A DNA stretch of 64,000 nucleotides from the NCBI GenBank assembly GCA_902566705.1, contig CACFJT010000001.1, positions 62,001-126,000 of the forward strand, in the 5' to 3' direction. The notes below the pieces were generated by a model. It had not been told where the DNA came from and searched no databases. It saw only the letters and a program-made list of their open reading frames with translations. The position numbers and the translations under genes are program-made. Each line of letters starts with the position of its first letter. The stretch's first letter is position 1. This document shows positions 40,795 through 50,113 of the stretch, in pieces. This DNA is from an uncultured Pelagibacteraceae bacterium. Lineage in GTDB: Bacteria; Pseudomonadota; Alphaproteobacteria; Pelagibacterales; Pelagibacteraceae.

Positions 40795-41484
40795 GTGAGA
40801 ATAAATACAGCTTTAATTTTATGTGCAGGTTTTGGTAAGAGATTAAATCCAATTACTTTAAATACTCCTAAACCCTTATTAGAGATTAAAGATGTAAGTA
40901 TGCTGGAGAGATGCATTAATTTAATTGAAAAACTAGGTATTCAAAAAATCTTAATAAATACTTTTTATTTAAAGCATCAATTTTCAGTTTTTTTAAACAG
41001 TAAAAATTTTAATTTGGATATCAAAATAATTGAGGATGGTGAGCATATTTTAGATACGGGGGGAGGTATTCAAAATATGATTAAAGACTCTAATGAAAAG
41101 AATTTTATAATTTTTAATCCTGATACAATGTGGAGCAATAACTATAAAGACGAAATACTAAAAATGGAAAAAAAGTATTTTTCTGAAAAATTAGAAAACA
41201 TTCTTTTATTAGTAAATAGAAAATTAAGTTTTGATAAGAAGCTAAAAGGAGATTTTAATTTAAAAAATAATTTAATTAATAATGAAACAGAAAAAGAATA
41301 TATTTACATTGGGTGTCAAATTATTAATAAAAAATTATTTGTGAGAAATAAAATAGAAAATTACTCTATTTTGGAAATTTGGAAAAAACTATTAAATCAA
41401 AAAAAATTGTATGGTTATGAAAGCCAACAAAATTTTTATCATTTAACTGATCTTGATATTTTTAAAAAACTAAAAGATCTTTAG
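40795..41484 (+). CDS. murU: MurNAc-1-phosphate uridylyltransferase-like nucleotidyltransferase (MurU)
   Basis: This nucleotidyltransferase would convert MurNAc-1-phosphate to UDP-MurNAc after AmgK. The 229-residue protein begins ALILCAGFGKRLNPITLNTPKPLL, the NTP-binding signature, followed by IIEDGEHILDTGGGIQ and FIIFNPDTMW, a metal-binding Asp region. GTG at 40795 is used as start, 4 nt after amgK. The 3' end overlaps the convergent gpmA by 23 nt, the longest tail-to-tail overlap in the window. Confidence 0.87.
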   Translation: MRINTALILCAGFGKRLNPITLNTPKPLLEIKDVSMLERCINLIEKLGIQKILINTFYLKHQFSVFLNSKNFNLDIKIIEDGEHILDTGGGIQNMIKDSNEKNFIIFNPDTMWSNNYKDEILKMEKKYFSEKLENILLLVNRKLSFDKKLKGDFNLKNNLINNETEKEYIYIGCQIINKKLFVRNKIENYSILEIWKKLLNQKKLYGYESQQNFYHLTDLDIFKKLKDL

Positions 41485-42169
41485 CTCTTTCTTGATCGAG
41501 ATATTTACAAGTAGAAATTTTTCCATTTTTTAGCTCAATTAAAAGAGGATTTCCTGTAGGTATTTCAAGTTTAGGGATGTCATTGTCATTTAAATCAAAT
41601 AAATATTTACAAAGAGCTCTTATAGAGTTTCCATGAGCTGAAATAAGAATATTTTCAGTTGTTTTATTTTCTATCTCTTTGCTATAAAATTTTATTACTC
41701 TTTCATACGTATCTTTCAGTGATTCAGTATCAGGTATTTTTTCTAAAGGAATTTCTTTGTAAGTTTCAATATTCAGCGGATGATATGGATTTTTTTTATC
41801 TAAAGGGTCAGGTCTTAGATCCCAAGAACGTCTAAATTGATGAACTTTTTCTTCTCCAAGTTTTTTTTTCATTTCATCCTTATTCAATCCAGTAAGAGCC
41901 CCATAATGTCTTTCGTTCAATTCCCAAGCATTCTTCACTTCTTTAAAATCTCTTAATTCTTCTTGTATAATTTTTAAAGTATTTTTAGCCCTTAATTGAA
42001 AAGACGAGTAATACAGATTAACTTCAATTCTTTCTTGTTTTATTAATTCACCTGCTTTTTTTGCCTCTGATTTTCCAGTTTCTGTTAAATCTACATCTAC
42101 CCATCCGGTAAATTTTTTTTCAAGATTCCAAATACTCTGACCGTGTCTAACTAAAATTAAATAACTCAT
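41462..42169 (-). CDS. gpmA: 2,3-bisphosphoglycerate-dependent phosphoglycerate mutase
   Basis: GpmA interconverts 3- and 2-phosphoglycerate in glycolysis and gluconeogenesis. The 235-residue protein has the phosphohistidine motif LVRHGQSIWNLEKKFTGW (His9), ELNERHYGALTGLNK and the second catalytic histidine in LISAHGNSIRALCKYL. This is the cofactor-dependent dPGM form. It stands alone on the minus strand between murU and a VanZ-like gene. Confidence 0.96.
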   Translation of the reverse strand: MSYLILVRHGQSIWNLEKKFTGWVDVDLTETGKSEAKKAGELIKQERIEVNLYYSSFQLRAKNTLKIIQEELRDFKEVKNAWELNERHYGALTGLNKDEMKKKLGEEKVHQFRRSWDLRPDPLDKKNPYHPLNIETYKEIPLEKIPDTESLKDTYERVIKFYSKEIENKTTENILISAHGNSIRALCKYLFDLNDNDIPKLEIPTGNPLLIELKNGKISTCKYLDQERAKDLLVF

Positions 42170-42213
42170 TTGTTTATCTTTTAAATTAATTTGATAAAAA
42201 AACTATACTATTA

Positions 42214-42609
42214 ATGATTAATTTTTTTTCAAAATATAAAATATTATTTTATATACTAAATTTTTTCTTAGTTTTTTTTTATTTGTTTCCAGGAAGTATA
42301 TTAGGCTGGTTAATGTATAAAAATTTAAAATTGCAGCCTCAGATAACTCCTGATTTTATTGTTTCGTCCAATCATTTATATGTTTTTTTTGTTTTTTCAA
42401 TAATAGGCTACTTTACTTATATAAAATCATCTCAATATATTTTTATTAGTCTTTATTTAATATTTTTGTCGATAATTCTTGAGACACTGCATTACTTTAT
42501 ACCTGCTAGAAGTTTTGAAATCCCAGATTTATTTGGAAATTTAGCAGGTACAATAATAGCTTTAATTATAATTTACCTCTTTAAAAAAAATGAAAATGTT
42601 AAACATTAA
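42214..42609 (+). CDS. VanZ-like small membrane protein
   Basis: This 131-residue protein has four hydrophobic segments and ends with the VanZ-like pattern SFEIPDLFGNLAGTIIALIII. The ETLHYFIPARSFEIPD stretch is characteristic of short proteobacterial VanZ-family proteins of unknown role. It has no sign of a link to glycopeptide resistance. It overlaps the following lipoprotein gene by 20 nt and is probably co-transcribed with it. Confidence 0.7.
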   Translation: MINFFSKYKILFYILNFFLVFFYLFPGSILGWLMYKNLKLQPQITPDFIVSSNHLYVFFVFSIIGYFTYIKSSQYIFISLYLIFLSIILETLHYFIPARSFEIPDLFGNLAGTIIALIIIYLFKKNENVKH

Positions 42610-43189
42610 TTATTTTTTTATTTTAATTATTTTAATTTCAGGGTGCACATCAGTTCCTAAAAATACAGCAGATGGTTGTTCTATTTTTAATGAAAGATAT
42701 ATGTGGTACAAACATGCAAAAAAAGCTGAGAAAAAATGGGGAACCCCAGTTTATTTACAGCTTGCAATTATAAAAATGGAATCTAGTTTTGATTGGTTAG
42801 CAAAACCTCCTAGACAGAAATTATTTAAAGTAGTGCCTTATAAGAGACCATCAAGTTCTTTCGGTTATTCACAAGCTGTAAAAGGAACATGGAAACAATA
42901 TAAAGAAGAAACTGGGAATAAGCTTGCCGTCAGAACAAGATTTAAAGACAGTGTAGATTTTATAGGTTGGTATACAAATAAAACTGAAAAAATTTTAAAA
43001 GTTTCAAAAAAAGATGCTTTCAAGCAGTATATTGCTTATCATGAAGGGTGGGGAAATTATAAAAATTATAAAAAAAATAAAAAAGTAATTTATTTAGCTA
43101 AAAGAGTTGAGAAGCAATCAAATATTTATAAGCAACAATTATCAGAATGTAAAAATTCTTTATCAACGTCAAAATATATTATTTTTTAA
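42590..43189 (+). CDS. Lipoprotein with lytic transglycosylase-like (SLT) domain
   Basis: The N-terminus is a lipoprotein signal (FFILIILISGCTS, lipid-modified Cys19). The mature part resembles the lysozyme-like SLT fold: a putative catalytic glutamate in LAIIKMESSFDW (E64), then SSSFGYSQAVKGTWKQY and AYHEGWGNYKN. Cleavage of murein glycan is the likely function, but family members of this short form are little studied. ATG at 42590 or 42596 could be used. The 3' end overlaps the RND permease gene by 4 nt. Confidence 0.75.
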   Translation: MKMLNINYFFILIILISGCTSVPKNTADGCSIFNERYMWYKHAKKAEKKWGTPVYLQLAIIKMESSFDWLAKPPRQKLFKVVPYKRPSSSFGYSQAVKGTWKQYKEETGNKLAVRTRFKDSVDFIGWYTNKTEKILKVSKKDAFKQYIAYHEGWGNYKNYKKNKKVIYLAKRVEKQSNIYKQQLSECKNSLSTSKYIIF

Positions 43190-46100
43190 TTTAGCTGTTT
43201 TTTCAATTCAATATCAACTGCATCAATACGCTTAGTATTTTTTGCAAGAGCTAAATACATTGTTGGAGTTACATATAAAGTAAAGAAAGTTGAAATAATC
43301 ATTCCTCCTAAAATTGTAGAACCTACAGCCAATCTAGACCCTTCACCTGCACCTGGGCCAATATTCCCAATAACTAATGGAAGCATTGCTATCATTGTAC
43401 TGAGTGAAGTCATTATGATTGGTCGAATTCTTAGTTGGCAAGCTTTAATTATAGCGTCCTGGATTTTAACACCATTAGTTCTTATCTGGTTTGTATAGTC
43501 TACAATCAAAATACTATTCTTTGTAGATATACCAATGAGTATTATTAAAGCGATTTGAGAGAAAATATTTACTGAACTATTTAAAAATAAAATAAATACT
43601 AAGCCACCAAATACAGCTAATGGAACTGTTAAAATAATAATAAATGGATGAACAAAGGAGTTAAATGTTGCTGCCATAACTAAATAAGCAGTTAACAAAG
43701 CGAGAGCGAAGATTAAGTATATCTCATTTGTTGTTTCTTTTAACTCTTCAGATTTCCCTTTCCAAGTTATTTGATTTTGAGGAGCAACTCTAATCATTAC
43801 ATCTTCTAAATATTTTATTGCTTCTGTTAGAGTATAATCTTCAGCAAGCGCAGCTGAAATTGTAACAGCTCTTTGACGATTATATCTTGGAAGTGCTTCA
43901 GCAGTGCCTTTTTCTTTAAATTCAACTAAACTTGCAACAGATACAAGTTTACCAGTTGTTTCAGATCTAACAAAAATTTTTGTTAACCCATCTTTATCTC
44001 TTCTGTCTGCTAAATATTGCTGTAAAATAATTGGGTATTCTCTTCCCTCTTTACTGAAAGTAGTTACCCTTTTTCCTCCATAAAGAGTCTCCAAAGTTTT
44101 ACCTATGTTTTCAGTAGATACACCTAAATCATTTGCTCTATTTTTGTTAGTAATTAATTTAACCTCAGGTTTATTTTTTGTATAATCGCTTTCTATTCTA
44201 GACAAATTTCTATTTTTTCTTAATTCTCTTAAGACGCTATTTTGAATTTCTTCTAATTCTTCGTAACTAGATCCATATATGACCATTTGAATAGGCTTAT
44301 TATAACTAGATACTCTTATTGATTGTGGAGAAATTGGAAAAGCAAAGGTTTCAGGCACAGAAACTACCTGCCCAATTGCTTCTCTCAAAACTGTTTGGCT
44401 GCTTTTATCTCTATTTTTCCATTCATCAAGTAAAGCTATAATTATAAATGTATTATAGGTTGTCGCAGATTTACCAAATCCTGGGACTCTCATTATCAAT
44501 CTCTCATAAGGGCTATCTTCAGCCTGCAAAAGTCTTAATATTCTACTTTCAATAATTTGCGCTTTTTCTTGGGTATATTCAAATGAACTTCCTTCATCAG
44601 TTGACCCAATAATTAAATAAGCACCCCTATCTTCAATTGGTATTAATTCTTTTTTGGAAAAACTAAACAAATAAGCTGAAGCAGCAATAATTAAAATTAT
44701 AAATATTGAAATAGTTTTTTGTTTATTAACCCAATATTTAAGGGAGTTTACATAAAATCCTGTAAAAGATTTAAATCCATTATTAAATTTTTTTACAAAG
44801 AAATTGATTTTTTCTTTCTTGTTTAAAAATTTACTTCCTAACATTGGAGATAATGTTAATGCCACAAAAGAAGATACAACTATTGAAAAAGCTAAAGCAA
44901 TTGCAGTTTCTTTAAATAACGTTCCTGAAATTCCTTTAATAAAAATTAAAGGTAAAAATACTGCTATAAGAATTAAAGTCGTTGCAATGATTGCAAATGT
45001 AATTTGCTTAGAGCCTTTATATGCAGCCACTAAAGGTGTTTCACCATTTTCAATCCTTGTATAAATTGCATCAGTCATGATAACAGAGTCATCTGTAATT
45101 ATACCAATTGCTAAAATAAAACTTAGTAATACAAAAATATTTATTGATAGATCAAATATATATAAACCAAGGAATGATCCAATAAGACTAACTGGTAAAG
45201 CGACTGCAGGAACTATTACTGCTTTAAGGTTACCTAAAAAAAGATAAATAATTAAAACAACTAATACAAATGCAATTACTAAACTTTTATATACTTCTTC
45301 TATTGCAGCACCAATGTAGGTTGCTCTGTTAAATGCTATTTCTAAATTTAATCCATCAGGCAATGATTTGTTAAGTTCTTTAATTTTAGTTTTTATTTGT
45401 TTAGAAAGCTCAACAGTTGATGCGCCACTTTTAGCGTAAATACCAATACCAACAGTTTTTAAATTTACTGTATTTTTTCTTTGTGCTTTAAATAAAGTTT
45501 TTTCAGATACTGGTCCGAACTCTACATTCGCAACATCAGATAAAATAATTACTTTTTCCTTATTTTTTTTAAGAGGTAGCTGTTTTATGGTTTCGATATT
45601 GGAGTAAGATTTGTCTATATTTAACGTTAAATCTTTATTATTTGCCTCTAATGTTCCTGCTGGAAGATTTACATTTTCGTTTCTTAGAGCTCTTTCAACT
45701 TCTTGAATCGTAAGATTGTTGGCTGCTAATTTAATTGGGTCTATCCAAACCCTCACACTTAACTCTCTTAATCCGCCAACTAAAATTCTACCAACATTTG
45801 GAACACTAGAAAATGCATCGATCAGGTATCTTTCAGCATAGTCACCCAAATCTAAATCATTCCATGTGGGAGATGAAAGTCCTACCCACATAGTAGTAGT
45901 AAAACCTGCAGCTTGTTTTAAAATTTGAGGAGGATTAGACTCACTTGGCAAATTATCAACGATCCTTGCAACTCTTTCTCTGATATCATTTGCAGCATCA
46001 TCCAAATCTATATCTGTATTGAACTGAATATTAATTCTGCTTCTTCCATTAAGTGAACTTGAGTCTATATTTTTGATACCCTCAGCTCCACCAATTACAT

Positions 46101-46308
46101 CCTCAAGTTTTTGAGTTATTTCTTCATCAACAATTTCTGCAGAAGCAGATTTATAATCGGTTTGAACTTGAACTACTGGAGGCTGTATACCATCAGGAAG
46201 TTCTCTTACTGGTAATTCTAAAAAGACAAAAATACCAAAAATAATTAATATTAAAGACATGACCCAAGCTACCACAGGTCGTTTAATGCTAACTTCAGTT
46301 ATATACAT
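43186..46308 (-). CDS. RND-family efflux permease (AcrB/MexB-like, HAE1 type)
   Basis: This proton-driven inner-membrane export pump has 1040 residues and the duplicated RND architecture: transmembrane helix 1 at about 12-30, large periplasmic loops, and helices clustered near 340-500 and 860-1020. The proton relay is intact: two adjacent Asp in GIITDDSVIMTDAI and the Lys in LIGISTKNSILIVDY. The N-terminal VSIKRPVVAWVMSLILIIFG is typical. It is downstream of its membrane-fusion partner (4 nt gap). No outer-membrane TolC-type gene is adjacent. Substrates cannot be told. Confidence 0.94.
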   Translation of the reverse strand: MYITEVSIKRPVVAWVMSLILIIFGIFVFLELPVRELPDGIQPPVVQVQTDYKSASAEIVDEEITQKLEDVIGGAEGIKNIDSSSLNGRSRINIQFNTDIDLDDAANDIRERVARIVDNLPSESNPPQILKQAAGFTTTMWVGLSSPTWNDLDLGDYAERYLIDAFSSVPNVGRILVGGLRELSVRVWIDPIKLAANNLTIQEVERALRNENVNLPAGTLEANNKDLTLNIDKSYSNIETIKQLPLKKNKEKVIILSDVANVEFGPVSEKTLFKAQRKNTVNLKTVGIGIYAKSGASTVELSKQIKTKIKELNKSLPDGLNLEIAFNRATYIGAAIEEVYKSLVIAFVLVVLIIYLFLGNLKAVIVPAVALPVSLIGSFLGLYIFDLSINIFVLLSFILAIGIITDDSVIMTDAIYTRIENGETPLVAAYKGSKQITFAIIATTLILIAVFLPLIFIKGISGTLFKETAIALAFSIVVSSFVALTLSPMLGSKFLNKKEKINFFVKKFNNGFKSFTGFYVNSLKYWVNKQKTISIFIILIIAASAYLFSFSKKELIPIEDRGAYLIIGSTDEGSSFEYTQEKAQIIESRILRLLQAEDSPYERLIMRVPGFGKSATTYNTFIIIALLDEWKNRDKSSQTVLREAIGQVVSVPETFAFPISPQSIRVSSYNKPIQMVIYGSSYEELEEIQNSVLRELRKNRNLSRIESDYTKNKPEVKLITNKNRANDLGVSTENIGKTLETLYGGKRVTTFSKEGREYPIILQQYLADRRDKDGLTKIFVRSETTGKLVSVASLVEFKEKGTAEALPRYNRQRAVTISAALAEDYTLTEAIKYLEDVMIRVAPQNQITWKGKSEELKETTNEIYLIFALALLTAYLVMAATFNSFVHPFIIILTVPLAVFGGLVFILFLNSSVNIFSQIALIILIGISTKNSILIVDYTNQIRTNGVKIQDAIIKACQLRIRPIIMTSLSTMIAMLPLVIGNIGPGAGEGSRLAVGSTILGGMIISTFFTLYVTPTMYLALAKNTKRIDAVDIELKKQLN

Positions 46309-46312
46309 TTAA

Positions 46313-47308
46313 TTATTTTTTCTCTTTATCTGATTTTTTAAAAATATTTTTCAACCAATCAAATTTACCTTTTTTTTCTTCAGCTTTTTTTGATTTATCT
46401 TTTTTACCCCAGCTAGAATTCCCTTGTTTTTTTTTAGCACCTTTGTCTATAGGTCTGATTGTTAAATTTGGTCTTACTTTTTTTGTTCCTTCTGCAACAA
46501 TTTTATCTCCATTATTTAATCCATCTAATATTTCTACAAAGCCTAAGTATCTATCACCAATGGTTACTTTTGTTTTCATTACTTTATTTTTTTCATCTAC
46601 TTTATAAATAAAAACATTTTCACCCTCGACAATTGTACTAGTGTCAGGCGCACTAAGGCTATTTCTTACATCATATTTAATTGATATTTCTAAAAATGAG
46701 CCAGGTAATATTTCACCTGATGAATTGTCCATCTTAATTCTTGTTGCTAAAGCTCTTGTATCTTCACTTATTCTGCTAGCAAATGAGTCTACTTCACCTT
46801 TATAAATTTTATTTTTATATCCAGAAAATTTAATATCAACCGGCAGACCAACTTTAATAAATGGTACAAAAATTTCAGGTATATCTACGTCACAATATAT
46901 TGAGCTAGTATCTTCAAGATTAATTAATATTGAAGATTTTGAAACCTCTATATCTTCCGAAAATTCTCTTTTTCCAATAACACCATCAAATTGAGCAATA
47001 ACTTTTCGATTTTTAAGCTCAGCAATTACATCACCTTTTTTAACTTTTTGATTAAATTTTATAGGTTTTAATATTTCATATTTTTCAATTTTAAATGATT
47101 GTGTTTGAATTGGAGTTGCAGTCCCATAGGTACTTACAATATTTTCAAAAACTCTCTCTTGAGTAGTAGTTATTATTATTCCAGGAGGCGGTCTTTTACT
47201 AAATTTTTTTTTGAAATGATTTCCAATCATTGTTCTTCCAATGATCACTGTAGCAATGATTAAGAAAAAAATTATTACTATAGTTGTTATTTTTGTAGAT
47301 GTTTTCAT
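46313..47308 (-). CDS. RND efflux periplasmic adaptor (membrane fusion protein)
   Basis: The 331-residue protein bridges the RND pump and an outer-membrane channel. It has one N-terminal membrane anchor (about residues 8-26, IVIIFFLIIATVIIG), no lipobox, a lipoyl-like half around KFNQKVKKGDVIAELKNRKV, a beta-barrel region, and a C-terminal domain ending with GLNNGDKIVAEGTKKVRPN. The hairpin between lipoyl halves is very short or absent, so contact with a TolC partner may differ from AcrA. A Lys-rich tail follows. It heads the two-gene efflux unit. Confidence 0.9.
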   Translation of the reverse strand: MKTSTKITTIVIIFFLIIATVIIGRTMIGNHFKKKFSKRPPPGIIITTTQERVFENIVSTYGTATPIQTQSFKIEKYEILKPIKFNQKVKKGDVIAELKNRKVIAQFDGVIGKREFSEDIEVSKSSILINLEDTSSIYCDVDIPEIFVPFIKVGLPVDIKFSGYKNKIYKGEVDSFASRISEDTRALATRIKMDNSSGEILPGSFLEISIKYDVRNSLSAPDTSTIVEGENVFIYKVDEKNKVMKTKVTIGDRYLGFVEILDGLNNGDKIVAEGTKKVRPNLTIRPIDKGAKKKQGNSSWGKKDKSKKAEEKKGKFDWLKNIFKKSDKEKK

Positions 47309-47311
47309 AAG

Positions 47312-48124
47312 TTAATTTTTTCCGTACTCCGCCCAAGAGCCATCGTAAATTGTCGGCATATATTTAGCATTTATTAAAGAATAAGCTAGTGCCAATACAC
47401 TTGCAGTTACTCCAGAACCACATGAAAATACTGTATTTTTATCTTTGTTAAGTTTAATAGATTCAAATTTTTCTTTGATTTTATCAATACTTACAAAAGT
47501 ATGATCTTCATTTATTAATTCAGAATAGGGGAGGCAAAAAGAATTTTTTATTGAACCACTTTTGAGACCTTTTCTTGGTTCAGCAACCTTACCTTCAAAT
47601 CTTTCTCTACTTCTTGCATCAATAACATTAAATTCTTGTACATCAATATTTTGATCAATTTGTTTTTTATTTTTAACTAGTTCTATATTTTCTTTACATA
47701 TATAATTTGAAGTTTGATTGCTTACTTCTTTGTTATCTGTAGGTTTATTTTCTTTTTTCCATTTTTTAAATCCACCATCCAGAACATGAACTAATTTAGG
47801 ATCATGTCCATAATAAATTAAATTGTACCAACATCTACAAGAACTAATAACATCAGAGTTATCATAAACTACTATATGATCATTGTTTTCTATTCCCATG
47901 CTACTCATTATTTTTTCCCATGATACAGAGTCAGTCAGCATGTGAGGTAAATCAGTATCTAACTTTGAATTTTTATCTAAATCAAAAAAAATTGCATTTG
48001 GGATATGTTCTTTATAATACTCTTCAAAACCATTTCTTTGAGTTTGAGGCATATGCCATGAGCAATCTATAATTTTTACTTTATCAATATTTTTTTCCAA
48101 CCAACTTGTATCAATCAAAGACAC
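47312..48124 (-). CDS. sseA: 3-mercaptopyruvate/thiosulfate sulfurtransferase (two rhodanese domains)
   Basis: This sulfurtransferase moves sulfane sulfur from 3-mercaptopyruvate (or thiosulfate) to an acceptor. The 270-residue protein has tandem rhodanese domains; the N-terminal one is inactive-like, and the C-terminal one carries the catalytic loop CGSGVTA in VFSCGSGVTASVLA. The CG(S/T)GVTA form favours mercaptopyruvate sulfurtransferase. It lies 3 nt before the adaptor gene of the RND pump and 1 nt after msrA, so all may be one transcript. In a clade needing reduced sulfur, a sulfur-handling enzyme is a plausible core function. Confidence 0.9.
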   Translation of the reverse strand: MSLIDTSWLEKNIDKVKIIDCSWHMPQTQRNGFEEYYKEHIPNAIFFDLDKNSKLDTDLPHMLTDSVSWEKIMSSMGIENNDHIVVYDNSDVISSCRCWYNLIYYGHDPKLVHVLDGGFKKWKKENKPTDNKEVSNQTSNYICKENIELVKNKKQIDQNIDVQEFNVIDARSRERFEGKVAEPRKGLKSGSIKNSFCLPYSELINEDHTFVSIDKIKEKFESIKLNKDKNTVFSCGSGVTASVLALAYSLINAKYMPTIYDGSWAEYGKN

Positions 48125-48125
48125 T

Positions 48126-48569
48126 TTATCTTTTTTCCAAATATCGTTGATGATATTCTTCAGCTGTACAATAATTTTTAACTAATGAAATTTTTGTTAC
48201 AACTTTGCCTGATAATTTGATATTTTCTTTTTCAACCATTTTTTCAGCAATATTTTTTTGCTCATCATTTAAATAAAATATTTCACTTCTGTATTGTGTT
48301 CCAAAATCTGGTCCTTGAGAATTTAAAGTTGTCGAGTCATGAATTTCGAAAAAATACTTAAGTATTTCCTCATATGATATAATTTTGGGATCAAAATCTA
48401 ATTTGACTACTTCAGCATGATTTGTAGTGCCTGTACATACCTCTTTGTAATTTGTTTTTGCATTGTGACCTCCACAATAACCAACTTCTGTTTTTATAAC
48501 GCCACTAAGTTTACTAAACTTTATTTCAGGTCCCCAAAAACATCCTAATCCTAAAATTGCTATTTCCAT
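48126..48569 (-). CDS. msrA: Peptide-methionine (S)-S-oxide reductase MsrA, short form
   Basis: MsrA reduces methionine-S-sulfoxide in proteins. The 147-residue protein has the catalytic cysteine in LGLGCFWGPE (C10), the motifs EVGYCGGHNA, TGTTNHAEVV and GPDFGTQYRS, and ends at AEEYHQRYLEKR. It lacks the C-terminal tail where many MsrA proteins carry resolving cysteines. A cysteine at 134 (NYCTAEEYHQ) replaces the residue usually found just before the AExYHQ motif and might take over. Divergent from the EamA transporter; followed by sseA. Confidence 0.93.
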   Translation of the reverse strand: MEIAILGLGCFWGPEIKFSKLSGVIKTEVGYCGGHNAKTNYKEVCTGTTNHAEVVKLDFDPKIISYEEILKYFFEIHDSTTLNSQGPDFGTQYRSEIFYLNDEQKNIAEKMVEKENIKLSGKVVTKISLVKNYCTAEEYHQRYLEKR

Positions 48570-48603
48570 TGATAATTAACTTAATTAAACTAAAGTTAAT
48601 CAT

Positions 48604-49485
48604 ATGCTATCAAAAAATCAATTAGGCTTTTTTTACATGTTCATATCTGTTTGTGCATTTTCACTCATGGATGTGATTGTAAAATGGTCAGACGATTATC
48701 CTGTGGGACAAGTGTTGTTCTTTAGAGGTTTTTGTGGAATTATCCCAATTTTGTTTCTTATTCCAAAAGATAGATATTTCGACTTTTATAAAACAGCCAG
48801 ACCATTTCTTCATTTCAAAAGGTGCTTAGCAGGGTTGATAGCATTGGTATCTATATTTATTGCTTTAAGAAATTTACCTTTGGCAACGGTCGTGAGTATT
48901 ACCTTCGCTGCACCAATTTTTACTACTATATTTTCAATTTTTTTATTAAATGAAAAAGTTGGATTATATAGATGGTTAGCAGTTTTAGTTGGTTTCATAG
49001 GTATAATCATAATATCTGAGCCTGGATTTACTTCACTTAACATGTATTACATTTATCCAATAATATTTTGTCTAGGTTTATCGTATGTTGCCATCGCAAT
49101 AAGAAAACTGTCTTCAACAGAACCAGTTTGGTTAATTAGTTTTTTCTTTTCTTTTTCTATAATGCTTTTGAGTTTTTTATCTTTTTATCAAAACTGGATA
49201 CTTCCAAGTCTAATTGATTTATTTTTATTATCTTTAATTGGAATATTAGGTGGCTTAGCAAATTTATGGTTATCTCAATCTTATAAATTATCTGAGGTAA
49301 GCTTAGTAACACCATTGAAGTATCTTGCTTTAGTATTTGCAATTATCTTTGGATATTTTATATGGGATGAAATACCCACATTCAAAACTTTGTTAGGTGC
49401 TGGACTAGTGATTTTATCCTCATTTATTATTTTTAGAAGAGAGATGATTTTAAAAAAACGTTTATCTGTATCTAGACATGAGTAA
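48604..49485 (+). CDS. EamA-family (DMT superfamily) transporter
   Basis: This 293-residue inner-membrane protein has ten predicted helices and two EamA repeats, the first including FFRGFCGIIPIL and the second starting near residue 145. The family exports or imports metabolites such as amino acids or S-adenosylmethionine; the substrate is unknown here. Features such as TVVSITFAAPIFTTIFSIFLLNEKVG and VSLVTPLKYLALVFAIIFGYFIWDE are typical. It overlaps the next gene by 8 nt. Confidence 0.85.
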   Translation: MLSKNQLGFFYMFISVCAFSLMDVIVKWSDDYPVGQVLFFRGFCGIIPILFLIPKDRYFDFYKTARPFLHFKRCLAGLIALVSIFIALRNLPLATVVSITFAAPIFTTIFSIFLLNEKVGLYRWLAVLVGFIGIIIISEPGFTSLNMYYIYPIIFCLGLSYVAIAIRKLSSTEPVWLISFFFSFSIMLLSFLSFYQNWILPSLIDLFLLSLIGILGGLANLWLSQSYKLSEVSLVTPLKYLALVFAIIFGYFIWDEIPTFKTLLGAGLVILSSFIIFRREMILKKRLSVSRHE

Positions 49486-50113
49486 AACTCCAATATATTG
49501 GATTAAGGCAAAAAAATATTTATCAAAAAAAGATAAAGTAATGTCATCGTTAATTAAAAAATATGAATCTCCATCAGAGACAGTTCTTACTTCTAGGAAG
49601 GATGTTTTCTTTTCACTTTGCAAAAGTATTGTTGGCCAGCAGATTAGTGTTGCAGCAGCAAATTCAGTTTTTTTAAAATTTAAAAAAAAATGTAAAAATA
49701 AAATTAATGCAAAAACAGTTGATAAATTATCAACCACCCAGCTAAAAAGTTGTGGTTTAAGCAGACAAAAAGTAAAAGGAATTAAAAGTCTAGCTAAACA
49801 AGTATTAAATAAACAATTTAATCCAAGACTTATCTCAAAAATGTCTGATGAAGAAGCAATTATTTACTTATCTCAATTAAGACAAATTGGAAGATGGTCA
49901 GCAGAAATGATTTTATTATTTACATACAATCGCCCAAATATTTGGCCTGTACAAGACATTGGCTTATTGAGAGCTATATCAAATAATTTTAATAAAAAAT
50001 ATTTACCCCCTGATAGCTTTGTTAAACACTTGAATAAAAAATTTACGCCTTATTGTTCGGTGGCAACATGGTATTTGTGGCGAAGTATAGATCCCGAACC
50101 TATTCAATATTAA
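49478..50113 (+). CDS. DNA-3-methyladenine glycosylase, AlkA-like HhH-GPD family
   Basis: This base-excision repair glycosylase removes alkylated purines. The 211-residue protein lacks the N-terminal domain of E. coli AlkA and has the motif SIVGQQISVAAANSVF, the helix-hairpin-helix segment LRQIGRWSAEMILLF and the catalytic aspartate in IWPVQDIGLLRAI. The start overlaps the EamA gene by 8 nt. The 3' end overlaps that of the convergent xdhC-like gene by 4 nt. Confidence 0.88.
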   Translation: MSKTPIYWIKAKKYLSKKDKVMSSLIKKYESPSETVLTSRKDVFFSLCKSIVGQQISVAAANSVFLKFKKKCKNKINAKTVDKLSTTQLKSCGLSRQKVKGIKSLAKQVLNKQFNPRLISKMSDEEAIIYLSQLRQIGRWSAEMILLFTYNRPNIWPVQDIGLLRAISNNFNKKYLPPDSFVKHLNKKFTPYCSVATWYLWRSIDPEPIQY

